Assembly: GCA_009788135.1 (NCBI GenBank)
Contig: WQSA01000067.1
Coordinates: 472 to 9,288, forward strand
DNA length: 8,817 nucleotides
Direction of reading: 5' to 3'
Source of the DNA: Candidatus Fibrimonadales bacterium
GTDB taxonomy: Bacteria; Fibrobacterota; Fibrobacteria; Fibrobacterales; Fibrobacteraceae
The notes beneath the pieces were generated by a model, which ran no database searches, had not been told where the DNA came from, and saw only the letters and a list, made by a program, of their open reading frames with translations. The position numbers and the translations under genes are program-made. Positions 1-5,601 of the stretch are shown piece after piece (the first letter of the stretch is position 1; the number at the start of each line of letters is the position of its first letter).

Positions 1-773
1 GCTCGCTCAAAATAGCTTAACGCTTCTATTGGCTTGTCTTCAACCAACCTCAGCAATCCTATTATGTTCACTATTCTTGCGCTGAATCTCTGTTTTGCAT
101 TTTTATCAAATGTTTTTTCCAATGTCAACCCATTGATGGCACGTTCCATTTCGTTTTTGAATTTGTTGTACAAAATCCCTTGAGTCCAGGATATTGCCAT
201 AATGGCTCTGCCGTTTCCAAAAAAGAATTTTCCTTTGTAATTAAAATCAAAACCGCTTGAAACAAATACTATATCAAAATTCCAAACGACATTTCCGCCG
301 ACATTGCTCTTTTTAACGCTCAATTTTTCAGGATCAGGAGAAATTCCGTGACGCATTAGCATTGCATTGAACACATCTTCTGCATTCAAAAAATTCATAT
401 CTATTAGAGCGCCATAAATAAAGAATCCGAGTTCCTCGCTAGCATTCACAAGCGCCAGACTTGCATCCTGGTTCATTTCGGCCATGCTTTCCCAGTTATG
501 CCAAAGCGTGTCTTTAACGCTCCACTTAAACCCAAGCTCTGCGGATATATACTCTTTTACCGATTCTTTGCTGATTTTTGTTTCCAGAGAATCTGAGCCA
601 AGCCCCCAGGAAGCATCCAGTTCGCCTTTCTCTCCAGCAACAAATTCAACCTTTTCTTCGCCGGCCGCAACCGTATGTTGTTCCGTATGCAAAACAAGTT
701 CTCCTTTTGCCGCCTGCTTAGGAGCGCAGGAGAGCAAGGCCAGGGCAATTGCCAAGGCTAAGATACGAAGCAT
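1..773 (-). CDS. Putative lipoprotein with possible C-terminal TPR-like repeat (partial, runs off left edge)
   Basis: The reading frame is open from ATG at 773 to the window edge: 257 complete codons and no stop, so the C-terminus is missing. The N-terminus is a lipoprotein signal peptide, with a short Arg-containing start, a hydrophobic stretch at residues 4-14 and a lipobox LLSC with the lipidated Cys at residue 16. A polar linker (about 17-60) follows, then a globular part rich in aromatic residues. The last visible residues (about 236-257, GLLRLVEDKPIEALSYFERA) resemble one helix-turn-helix unit of a tetratricopeptide repeat, so more repeats may lie outside the window. The start is 5 nt after the divIVA-like stop, with no promoter-like motif between them, so the two genes are probably co-transcribed. 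I do not recognise the central part (60-230). An inner- or outer-membrane-anchored periplasmic protein is the safe reading. Confidence 0.7.
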   Translation of the reverse strand, partial: MLRILALAIALALLSCAPKQAAKGELVLHTEQHTVAAGEEKVEFVAGEKGELDASWGLGSDSLETKISKESVKEYISAELGFKWSVKDTLWHNWESMAEMNQDASLALVNASEELGFFIYGALIDMNFLNAEDVFNAMLMRHGISPDPEKLSVKKSNVGGNVVWNFDIVFVSSGFDFNYKGKFFFGNGRAIMAISWTQGILYNKFKNEMERAINGLTLEKTFDKNAKQRFSARIVNIIGLLRLVEDKPIEALSYFER

Positions 774-778
774 AATTA

Positions 779-1231
779 TTATTCGTTCTCCATGCTGTCG
801 AGCAGTTCTTCTTGAGTTCTCATCAGATTGCGAAGTTTTGCAAAGTAGCCTACTCTCATTTGCTTTAAGCGGTCCACTTCTGCGCGCAATTCGCTGGATT
901 GGCCTCTTATTGCATCGGCTTCTTTTTCTGCGCGCATTCTCGCTTCTGCAATGATTGCATCCGCCGCTTCTCGAGCTTTCCCTTCTATCACTTCTTTAGC
1001 ATCATGCATCATATATATGGCTTCGCTCATGCGCTTTTCAAGCTGTTTATAGTTTTCAACGGTTTGCTTGCCGTTGCCTATGGTTTTGAGCAAATCTGCC
1101 CGTTCTACCAACAGATTTTCAAAAGTAGTTGCTACCTGATTCAAAAAGGCCTGCACCTCATCCGGATCAAGACCGCCAAGCGTTTTTGTGCCAAACTTCT
1201 GATTGCGAATATCTAAGGGAGTTATGTCCAT
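779..1231 (-). CDS. DivIVA-domain coiled-coil protein
   Basis: The 150-residue protein opens with the DivIVA N-terminal signature: MDITPLDIRNQKF (1-13), then GGLDPDEVQAFLNQV (19-33). In DivIVA this part forms the membrane-binding, dimerising head. Residues from about 34 to 148 are almost continuously helical and charged, with heptad-like spacing and no membrane segment, consistent with the family's parallel coiled coil. Family members mark curved membrane or the poles and recruit division, wall or chromosome-segregation proteins. The head differs from the Gram-positive one in having GGLD where Bacillus has RGYD. The ATG at 1231 lies 6 nt after a TATATT hexamer, with no Shine-Dalgarno sequence. 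The GH2-like gene ends 20 nt upstream, and a lipoprotein gene follows 5 nt downstream. The domain call is strong. The cellular role in this organism is not shown by the sequence. Confidence 0.85.
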   Translation of the reverse strand: MDITPLDIRNQKFGTKTLGGLDPDEVQAFLNQVATTFENLLVERADLLKTIGNGKQTVENYKQLEKRMSEAIYMMHDAKEVIEGKAREAADAIIAEARMRAEKEADAIRGQSSELRAEVDRLKQMRVGYFAKLRNLMRTQEELLDSMENE

Positions 1232-1237
1232 GGAGAT

Positions 1238-1248
1238 AATATAGAAAA
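1238..1248 (-). promoter_or_regulatory. Promoter-like TTTTCTATATT motif before divIVA-like gene
   Basis: On the minus strand this is an exact TTTTCTATATT. The TATATT hexamer ends 6 nt before the ATG at 1231. If it is a -10 element, the A of the ATG falls at +1, giving a leaderless mRNA. No TTGACA-like -35 element is visible at 16-18 bp. The element lies in the 20-nt gap after the GH2-like stop, so the divIVA-like gene would have its own promoter. Confidence 0.6.
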
Positions 1249-1251
1249 TGA

Positions 1252-3861
1252 TTATCCAACCACATGATTTACAATTTTTGCAAACAAATTATTCGTAAGA
1301 GCGTATGTTTCCAATCCTTCAAAATTCAAAGTGCTGAAAACAATCTTGCCCTTTCCAAATGGAATTATCTGCACATCAACGCCAGATAGCAATTCTCCGT
1401 TTTTCAAGGAAACTGAATATACCAAGTTTTCTGCACCCTCAATCTCAAGCATAGAAAGACTGGGCACAATAGCGGAACAAGTCTTGTCAAAAACAGACTT
1501 TCCAAAAAGCTCATCCTTTAACGGAGAATTCTTCGGAACATAATGCACCGATGCACCGCAGGAACCAGAAGAATAAAAATATTCCAAAGAACAGCTAAAT
1601 GGCGAACTGCTGTTTAGCAATTTAATATCCTCAGGAATTATATCTGAAATAAAGAGAATTTTTCCGCCCTTAACAGCGCTGGCAACAGATTCCAGAATGG
1701 AGCTGTCTGCCCATGAACTCAAAGCTGCCGTAAACAACACGGGTTTCCTGCCCTTTATCATCTTAACTATTTCCGCAGAATTCTCAGCTGCATCCAAAAA
1801 TTCAGATTTTGAAAGAACGCTCTTTATATTAGGAGCCTCGACTACCTCTATAGGCTCTTCCATAGAGTAAACCTCTTTTCCCGAATTCAAAAGTATCAGC
1901 TTCAACCTATAAGAACCTGTTTTTTGCGGAGCTTTAATGCTAAGGTCGCCCAAAAGCGCAAGCGCAAGCTTGGGCGTGGAAAAACTTTTGCTCTGAGAAA
2001 CTGCAACTTTACCAGCCTTATCCAAAAGCTGCGCAGTTACATTCGCCTCGCTCAACCTCTTTTCATTTAACAAACTCAGCTGGAACGAAATACCCTCGCC
2101 TTTCCCAACCACTCTTTCCAAACCGCTCATCAATAACCTGGTAGACGCCGTTTTGCAGTCCAGCGCCCAATCTTCAATAAAATATCCGCTCACAACCGGG
2201 CTGCTCTGCAAACATTGAATGCTCTGCTCAAGACCAGACAAAGCAAGCTCGTTTGCATTTTTCACAAAAGCTTCCGCGCTCGGCCAAACTCCATTGGAAT
2301 TCTTAACGAAAGTTTTTATCTCCTGCGTAACAGTCTGTATTCTGGGATTGCTTTTTACGGAAAGCAAAACTTTTCCGTTTTTCTTTATGTCATCTGTAAT
2401 AAGCTTATAGTTGTCTTGCAGCCAAGCATCGCCAAAAAATGGATCCGGTATAATAAAATCTTCATCTTCTGGAAGCCCATAGCGAGACAAAAACAGAGAG
2501 AATGGAACTCCGCAGAAAATTCTCAGGGCAAGGCGATGCGAGGAATATGCCGTAATACTTCCCTCGGTAACACCCATAATTTTTCCCGTTGCTCCGAATG
2601 TCTTTTCATGCCCATGCTTGAAGTTTTGGTCATTGTCTATTGAAACATTGTTAATGTTGCTTATAGCTGGGTGGCAGCTTTCCAAAGCATCTATGCGGCT
2701 CAAAAGCTTTGCGCCATTCTCCAAAATCAACCTGCCGTTGTCCGAGCCTAAAACCCATGCAGCCAAACATGGATGATTGGCGCCTTCGCACACTATTTCA
2801 GGAGCTATAGCCTTCACCGCCTCCAAACCCATCTTACCCGACTGCTCATCGCAAATAGGAAATTCCTGAAATACCAGCAGTCCAAGCTTGTCGCATATCT
2901 CAAGAGCTTCCTTGCCAAAAGGGGCGCCTCCAGTGCGAACAGCGTTAAAGCCTAATTTCTTTATATGCTCCAAATCTTTTTTAATCACCGCATCTCTATG
3001 CTGAACATACGCTATGCCTTGAATTTTAATTATTGAATCGTTTAAAAAGAAGTCGCCTTGCTTGCAATCAAACTTTTTGAAACCGAAGTTTGAAGCTATG
3101 CAATTTGAACCCTCCAGGCAAACCTCCATCGCATATACATTGGGATCTTCTATAGACCACAGTTTTGCGTCCTTAAATCCCAAATGCAGCGTTGTGCTTG
3201 TATTTTCCTTTTCAAGCTTGAGTTCTTTTTGCAACAGCGAAACTTCATGCTTTGGATTGCGGGCAAAAATTTTCAATTTTGCCGCATAATTACGTGGATT
3301 GTTAAAAGAGAGCTTTAGATTTATTTGCCCGTGGTCTGCATCTGCAGCTATCTCCATAGCGGTCAGCAAAGCTCTTTCTGCGCCAAGCAAAGTAACTTTG
3401 CCTGTTAGCCCGGCAAATGGGGAACGCTTCCATGGCAAGCCAAGGGGCATGGTTTCTGCGGGTATAAGGTCTCCTCCCGCCATAAGCTCAAAAGCTCCGT
3501 TGCTTGAAGCAGTTGATATTTTAACGCACAGCAAATTCTCGTTGCTAGCTTTTACATACTGCGAAATATCAATTTCAAAAGAAGTACTCGCGCCAAAATG
3601 GTCGCCGACCAATTTTCCGTTTATCCAAATAACCGCATAAACTGCCGCTTGCTCAAAACGCAGAATAAATCTCTTATCCTTGCCCTCAGGCGAAAATTTT
3701 TTATAATAAAAAGCCGTGGCGGCCGTATTCTCGCTCCATAAATGCGGAATCTTAACGCTTTTGGCACTTGCAGGAATATCCGTAAACCAACGCCCGGCCA
3801 CCCCTTTATTTTCAGGGTCCCAAACCAGTTTCCAGTTGTCATTGAAATCTATCTCGCTCAT
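1252..3861 (-). CDS. GH2-like multidomain protein, cytoplasmic, with altered acid/base motif
   Basis: The 869-residue protein has glycoside hydrolase family 2 architecture. A jelly-roll sugar-binding-like domain spans about 1-160 (VIWINGKLVGDHFG at 77-90). An Ig-like β-sandwich follows at about 165-265. A TIM-barrel region spans about 268-580, with GFNAVRTGGAPFGKEALEIC (304-323), then KLGLLVFQEFP (325-335) and NHPCLAAWVLGSDNG (362-376). A second β-sandwich spans about 588-675. A Rossmann-like C-terminal domain (about 685-869) ends in FGKGKIVFSTLNFEG. Typical GH2 enzymes have GNE at the acid/base site, but this one has GSD, so Asp374 replaces Glu and Ser373 replaces Asn. The usual His of the R-x-x-H-Y-P region is also absent. 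A nucleophile is uncertain; Glu433 (VTEG) is one candidate. There is no signal peptide, so it is probably cytoplasmic. It could be a diverged glycosidase or a non-catalytic relative. No substrate can be assigned. Confidence 0.75.
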   Translation of the reverse strand: MSEIDFNDNWKLVWDPENKGVAGRWFTDIPASAKSVKIPHLWSENTAATAFYYKKFSPEGKDKRFILRFEQAAVYAVIWINGKLVGDHFGASTSFEIDISQYVKASNENLLCVKISTASSNGAFELMAGGDLIPAETMPLGLPWKRSPFAGLTGKVTLLGAERALLTAMEIAADADHGQINLKLSFNNPRNYAAKLKIFARNPKHEVSLLQKELKLEKENTSTTLHLGFKDAKLWSIEDPNVYAMEVCLEGSNCIASNFGFKKFDCKQGDFFLNDSIIKIQGIAYVQHRDAVIKKDLEHIKKLGFNAVRTGGAPFGKEALEICDKLGLLVFQEFPICDEQSGKMGLEAVKAIAPEIVCEGANHPCLAAWVLGSDNGRLILENGAKLLSRIDALESCHPAISNINNVSIDNDQNFKHGHEKTFGATGKIMGVTEGSITAYSSHRLALRIFCGVPFSLFLSRYGLPEDEDFIIPDPFFGDAWLQDNYKLITDDIKKNGKVLLSVKSNPRIQTVTQEIKTFVKNSNGVWPSAEAFVKNANELALSGLEQSIQCLQSSPVVSGYFIEDWALDCKTASTRLLMSGLERVVGKGEGISFQLSLLNEKRLSEANVTAQLLDKAGKVAVSQSKSFSTPKLALALLGDLSIKAPQKTGSYRLKLILLNSGKEVYSMEEPIEVVEAPNIKSVLSKSEFLDAAENSAEIVKMIKGRKPVLFTAALSSWADSSILESVASAVKGGKILFISDIIPEDIKLLNSSSPFSCSLEYFYSSGSCGASVHYVPKNSPLKDELFGKSVFDKTCSAIVPSLSMLEIEGAENLVYSVSLKNGELLSGVDVQIIPFGKGKIVFSTLNFEGLETYALTNNLFAKIVNHVVG

Positions 3862-3869
3862 GGAAAAGG

Positions 3870-3896
3870 AATATAGAAAAAGAAGTTTTCTATATT
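3870..3896. promoter_or_regulatory. Divergent face-to-face promoter-like motifs forming a perfect inverted repeat
   Basis: The left arm is AATATAGAAAA (3870-3880), the spacer is AGAAG (3881-3885) and the right arm is TTTTCTATATT (3886-3896). The arms are exact reverse complements over 11 bp. The right arm reads toward fabG, with TATATT (3891-3896) ending 6 nt before ATG 3903. The left arm reads toward the GH2-like gene, with TATATT ending 8 nt before ATG 3861. Neither gene has a Shine-Dalgarno sequence. Each motif lies where the -35 region of the other would be, so polymerase binding at one should hinder the other. An alternative reading is a dimeric regulator's operator. Confidence 0.6.
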
Positions 3897-3902
3897 AATG
3901 CC

Positions 3903-4643
3903 ATGGTAAATTTAAAAGGCAAAAATGCAATTGTCACAGGAGCTACCCGTGGCATTGGGTTGGAAATTTCAAAGGTTTTGGCCGAGAACGGAGCCAATGT
4001 AGCTATTTTGGACATTCAACTTGGCGATGGCTCTTCAATAAAAGAGGTGGAAGCTATCGGAGTCACCTGCAAAGGCTATGCTTGCGATGTGTCCAGCCCC
4101 GAAGCTGTGGACGAAGTGTTCAAACAGATTTTGGCCGATTTTGGCAAAATCGATATTCTGGTCAACAATGCCGGCATAACACGAGATAATCTGATAATTC
4201 GCATGAAGCAGGAAGATTTTGACGCTGTTTTGAACGTAAACCTGCGCTCTGCGTTTATTTGCACAAAGGCTATAAGCTCGCACCTTATGCGCAACCGCTC
4301 TGGCCGCATAATAAACATGGCCTCCATAAATGGCATTCGCTGCCAGGCCGGGCAAGCCAACTATGCCGCCTCCAAAGCTGGCATAATAGGCTTAACCAAG
4401 TCCAATGCGATGGAATTCGCTGCAAGAGGCGTAACTGTCAATGCCATAGCCCCAGGCTTTATCAAAACCGCAATGACAGACAAGCTTGCACCCGAGGTTA
4501 TAGCCAAATACAAAGAAGCCATTCCGCTGAAAGACTTGGGTTCCCCCAGAGACGTGGCTAACGCAGTGGCTTTCCTGGCTTCAGACGAAGCAGCTTACAT
4601 AACAGGCCAGGTACTGGGCGTGGACGGCGGGCTAGGTGCATAA
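3903..4643 (+). CDS. fabG: 3-oxoacyl-[ACP] reductase
   Basis: This is a classical short-chain dehydrogenase/reductase of 246 residues, the usual FabG length. It reduces 3-oxoacyl-ACP to 3-hydroxyacyl-ACP with NADPH in cytoplasmic type II fatty-acid elongation. The sequence shows the cofactor-binding loop TGATRGIG (12-19), NNAG (88-91), the active-site Asn113 (in NVNL), Ser141 (in MASING), Tyr154 and Lys158 (YAASK), and the C-terminal ITGQVLGVDGG typical of FabG. The Ser-to-Tyr spacing of 13 matches the E. coli enzyme. acpP follows after 54 nt, which supports FabG over a generic SDR. There is no Shine-Dalgarno sequence. The ATG lies 6 nt after a TATATT hexamer, so the transcript is probably leaderless. 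An upstream ATG at 3898 opens only a three-codon frame and is not a credible start. fabD, often just upstream, is absent here, and a divergent gene takes its place. Confidence 0.95.
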   Translation: MVNLKGKNAIVTGATRGIGLEISKVLAENGANVAILDIQLGDGSSIKEVEAIGVTCKGYACDVSSPEAVDEVFKQILADFGKIDILVNNAGITRDNLIIRMKQEDFDAVLNVNLRSAFICTKAISSHLMRNRSGRIINMASINGIRCQAGQANYAASKAGIIGLTKSNAMEFAARGVTVNAIAPGFIKTAMTDKLAPEVIAKYKEAIPLKDLGSPRDVANAVAFLASDEAAYITGQVLGVDGGLGA

Positions 4644-4654
4644 TTTTCTATATT
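4644..4654 (+). promoter_or_regulatory. Promoter-like TTTTCTATATT motif before acpP
   Basis: This is an exact TTTTCTATATT that begins at the base after the fabG stop codon. The TATATT hexamer (4649-4654) lies 43 nt before the acpP ATG, so transcription would start near 4661 and leave a leader of about 37 nt. No -35-like hexamer is visible at 16-18 bp upstream, inside the end of fabG. It is the probable start of the acpP-rnc-...-queF transcript, separate from fabG. Confidence 0.6.
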
Positions 4655-4679
4655 TATTTAAAACAATTATCCCTTATTT

Positions 4680-4690
4680 AAGGAAAGGAG
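4680..4690 (+). promoter_or_regulatory. Strong Shine-Dalgarno sequence of acpP
   Basis: AAGGAAAGGAG ends 7 nt before ATG 4698 and is a near-ideal anti-SD match. It stands out because fabG, the divIVA-like gene and the GH2-like gene have none. The first AAGG can pair with CCTT (4672-4675) across a 4-nt loop, a weak hairpin that leaves the second GGAG free. A strong SD fits the very high ACP output cells need. Confidence 0.8.
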
Positions 4691-4697
4691 AGTAAAA

Positions 4698-4934
4698 ATG
4701 GCTAACGAAGAAATTGCCAGCAGAGTGAAAAAAGTTATCCTTGACAAGCTAGAGGTTAAGGAAGAACAGATTGTTGAAGGAGCTTCCTTTACTGCAGACT
4801 TGGGAGCTGATTCCCTAGACCGCACAGAGCTCATAATGGGCCTGGAAGACGAATTCAAGGTCGAAATCCCCGACACAGAGTCAGAAAAATTCCAAACCGT
4901 AGGGGATGTTATAAACTACCTTGCCAATGCGTAA
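4698..4934 (+). CDS. acpP: Acyl carrier protein
   Basis: The 78-residue acidic protein has the expected size and fold. It carries growing acyl chains on a 4'-phosphopantetheine arm and presents them to FabG and the other fatty-acid synthase enzymes in the cytoplasm. The attachment site is Ser39 in LGADSLD (35-41), followed by the partner-recognition helix II and then VEIPDTESEKFQTVGDVINYL (about 55-75), which matches ACP helices III and IV. Helix II begins DSLDRTEL where most ACPs have DSLDTVEL, so an Arg at 42 and a Thr at 43 alter the usual docking surface. The start is fixed by the strong Shine-Dalgarno sequence 7 nt upstream. The 3' end overlaps rnc by 8 nt from the ATG at 4927. fabF, which often lies between acpP and rnc, is missing here; direct acpP-rnc adjacency is also known, for example in Bacillus. 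Confidence 0.97.
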   Translation: MANEEIASRVKKVILDKLEVKEEQIVEGASFTADLGADSLDRTELIMGLEDEFKVEIPDTESEKFQTVGDVINYLANA

Positions 4935-5601
4935 GCTGGAGCAGTTTTTAAACCATTCCTTTAAAAACAAAGGTTTGCTTAGGCAAGCCTTCACTCATAG
5001 CTCTTGCAAGCAGGGAACATCCGTTTCGGACTGCGAAACTTATGAACGTTTGGAATTTTTTGGAGATTCCGTTGTTAGCTTTTTGACAGCGGAATTTTTG
5101 TTTTTAAAATACGGCAAAGAAAACGAAGGTTTGCTCTCAAAAAAGAAATCCGCTATTGTAAGCGGTACAGCCCTTGCAGGTGTGGCTAAGCGTTTAAAAC
5201 TGCATTCATATTTAATAGCGGCAAAAGAGGTGGACAAGGAGAATCCTGCGCTTTTGGCAGATGTGTTTGAAGCATTGCTCGGAGCGATTTATCTTGATGC
5301 GGGCATTGAGAAATGCAGGGAAATCCTTTCAAAATTTCTGTTTTCCAAAGAAAAGGAGATATTGCAAAGCGAGGTTTTTCAAAACCCAAAAACTCTGCTA
5401 AACGAAAAGACCCAAGAGCTTGGACTGGGGGCTCCTGCATACGAGGCTCTGGACGAATGGGGCGAAATTCACAAGCGGAAATTCAAAATGGCGGTGAACG
5501 CAGGCGGAAAGCAGCTTGGCAGCGGCATTGGCCTTTCTAAAAAAGAAGCCGAACAGAATGCAGCGAAAGAAGCTTTGAAAAATTTTATATTTACAACATG
5601 A
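4927..5601 (+). CDS. rnc: Ribonuclease III
   Basis: The cytoplasmic double-strand-specific endoribonuclease processes rRNA precursors and structured mRNAs. Counting from the ATG at 4927 it has 224 residues, the normal length. The signature YERLEFFGDS (39-48) gives the metal-binding and catalytic residues Glu40, Glu43 and Asp47. LLADVFEALLGAIYLD (109-124) supplies Asp112 and Glu115. The double-stranded-RNA-binding domain covers about 153-220 and ends in SKKEAEQNAAKEAL. All key catalytic positions are intact. A TTG at 4921, two codons upstream, would give a 226-residue form. I prefer the ATG, although neither start has a clear Shine-Dalgarno sequence. It overlaps acpP by 8 nt, suggesting coupled translation, and its TGA overlaps the ATG of the next gene (ATGA). 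Its last 20 nt also contain a promoter-like TATATT for that next gene. Confidence 0.95.
   Translation: MRKLEQFLNHSFKNKGLLRQAFTHSSCKQGTSVSDCETYERLEFFGDSVVSFLTAEFLFLKYGKENEGLLSKKKSAIVSGTALAGVAKRLKLHSYLIAAKEVDKENPALLADVFEALLGAIYLDAGIEKCREILSKFLFSKEKEILQSEVFQNPKTLLNEKTQELGLGAPAYEALDEWGEIHKRKFKMAVNAGGKQLGSGIGLSKKEAEQNAAKEALKNFIFTT
5581..5591 (+). promoter_or_regulatory. Possible internal promoter before the PCMD lipoprotein gene
   Basis: AATTTTATATT matches the window's TTTTCTATATT motif at 8 of 11 positions and keeps an exact TATATT (5586-5591). That hexamer ends 6 nt before ATG 5598, the same spacing as at fabG and the divIVA-like gene. It lies inside the rnc coding sequence and could give the envelope pair its own leaderless transcript. 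The region is AT-rich, so chance is possible. Confidence 0.35.

Noticed and set aside
484..954. Open frame of 156 codons on the plus strand
   Set aside because: It lies antisense to the lipoprotein and divIVA-like genes, which have recognisable signal peptide and domain signatures. The translation is low in complexity and matches nothing known to me.
1947..1976. Inverted repeat CGCCCAA...TTGGGCG enclosing a GCGCAA tandem repeat in the GH2-like gene
   Set aside because: It encodes a Leu/Ala-rich β-strand segment and is easily explained by codon choice. No regulatory context is visible.
3898..3909. Three-codon upstream frame (ATG CCA TGG TAA) overlapping the fabG start
   Set aside because: If transcription begins at 3903 it is not in the mRNA. 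It has no ribosome binding site and is too short to support.
4035..4360. Long minus-strand frames inside fabG
   Set aside because: They are antisense to a fully conserved FabG, with no start signal and no recognisable domain.
4624..4660. Terminator between fabG and acpP
   Set aside because: No GC-rich stem with a T-run is present; the sequence after the stop is the promoter-like motif itself.
4672..4683. CCTT-ATTT-AAGG hairpin in the acpP leader as an SD-masking switch
   Set aside because: The stem is only 4 bp and leaves the core GGAG exposed, so it is too weak to claim control.
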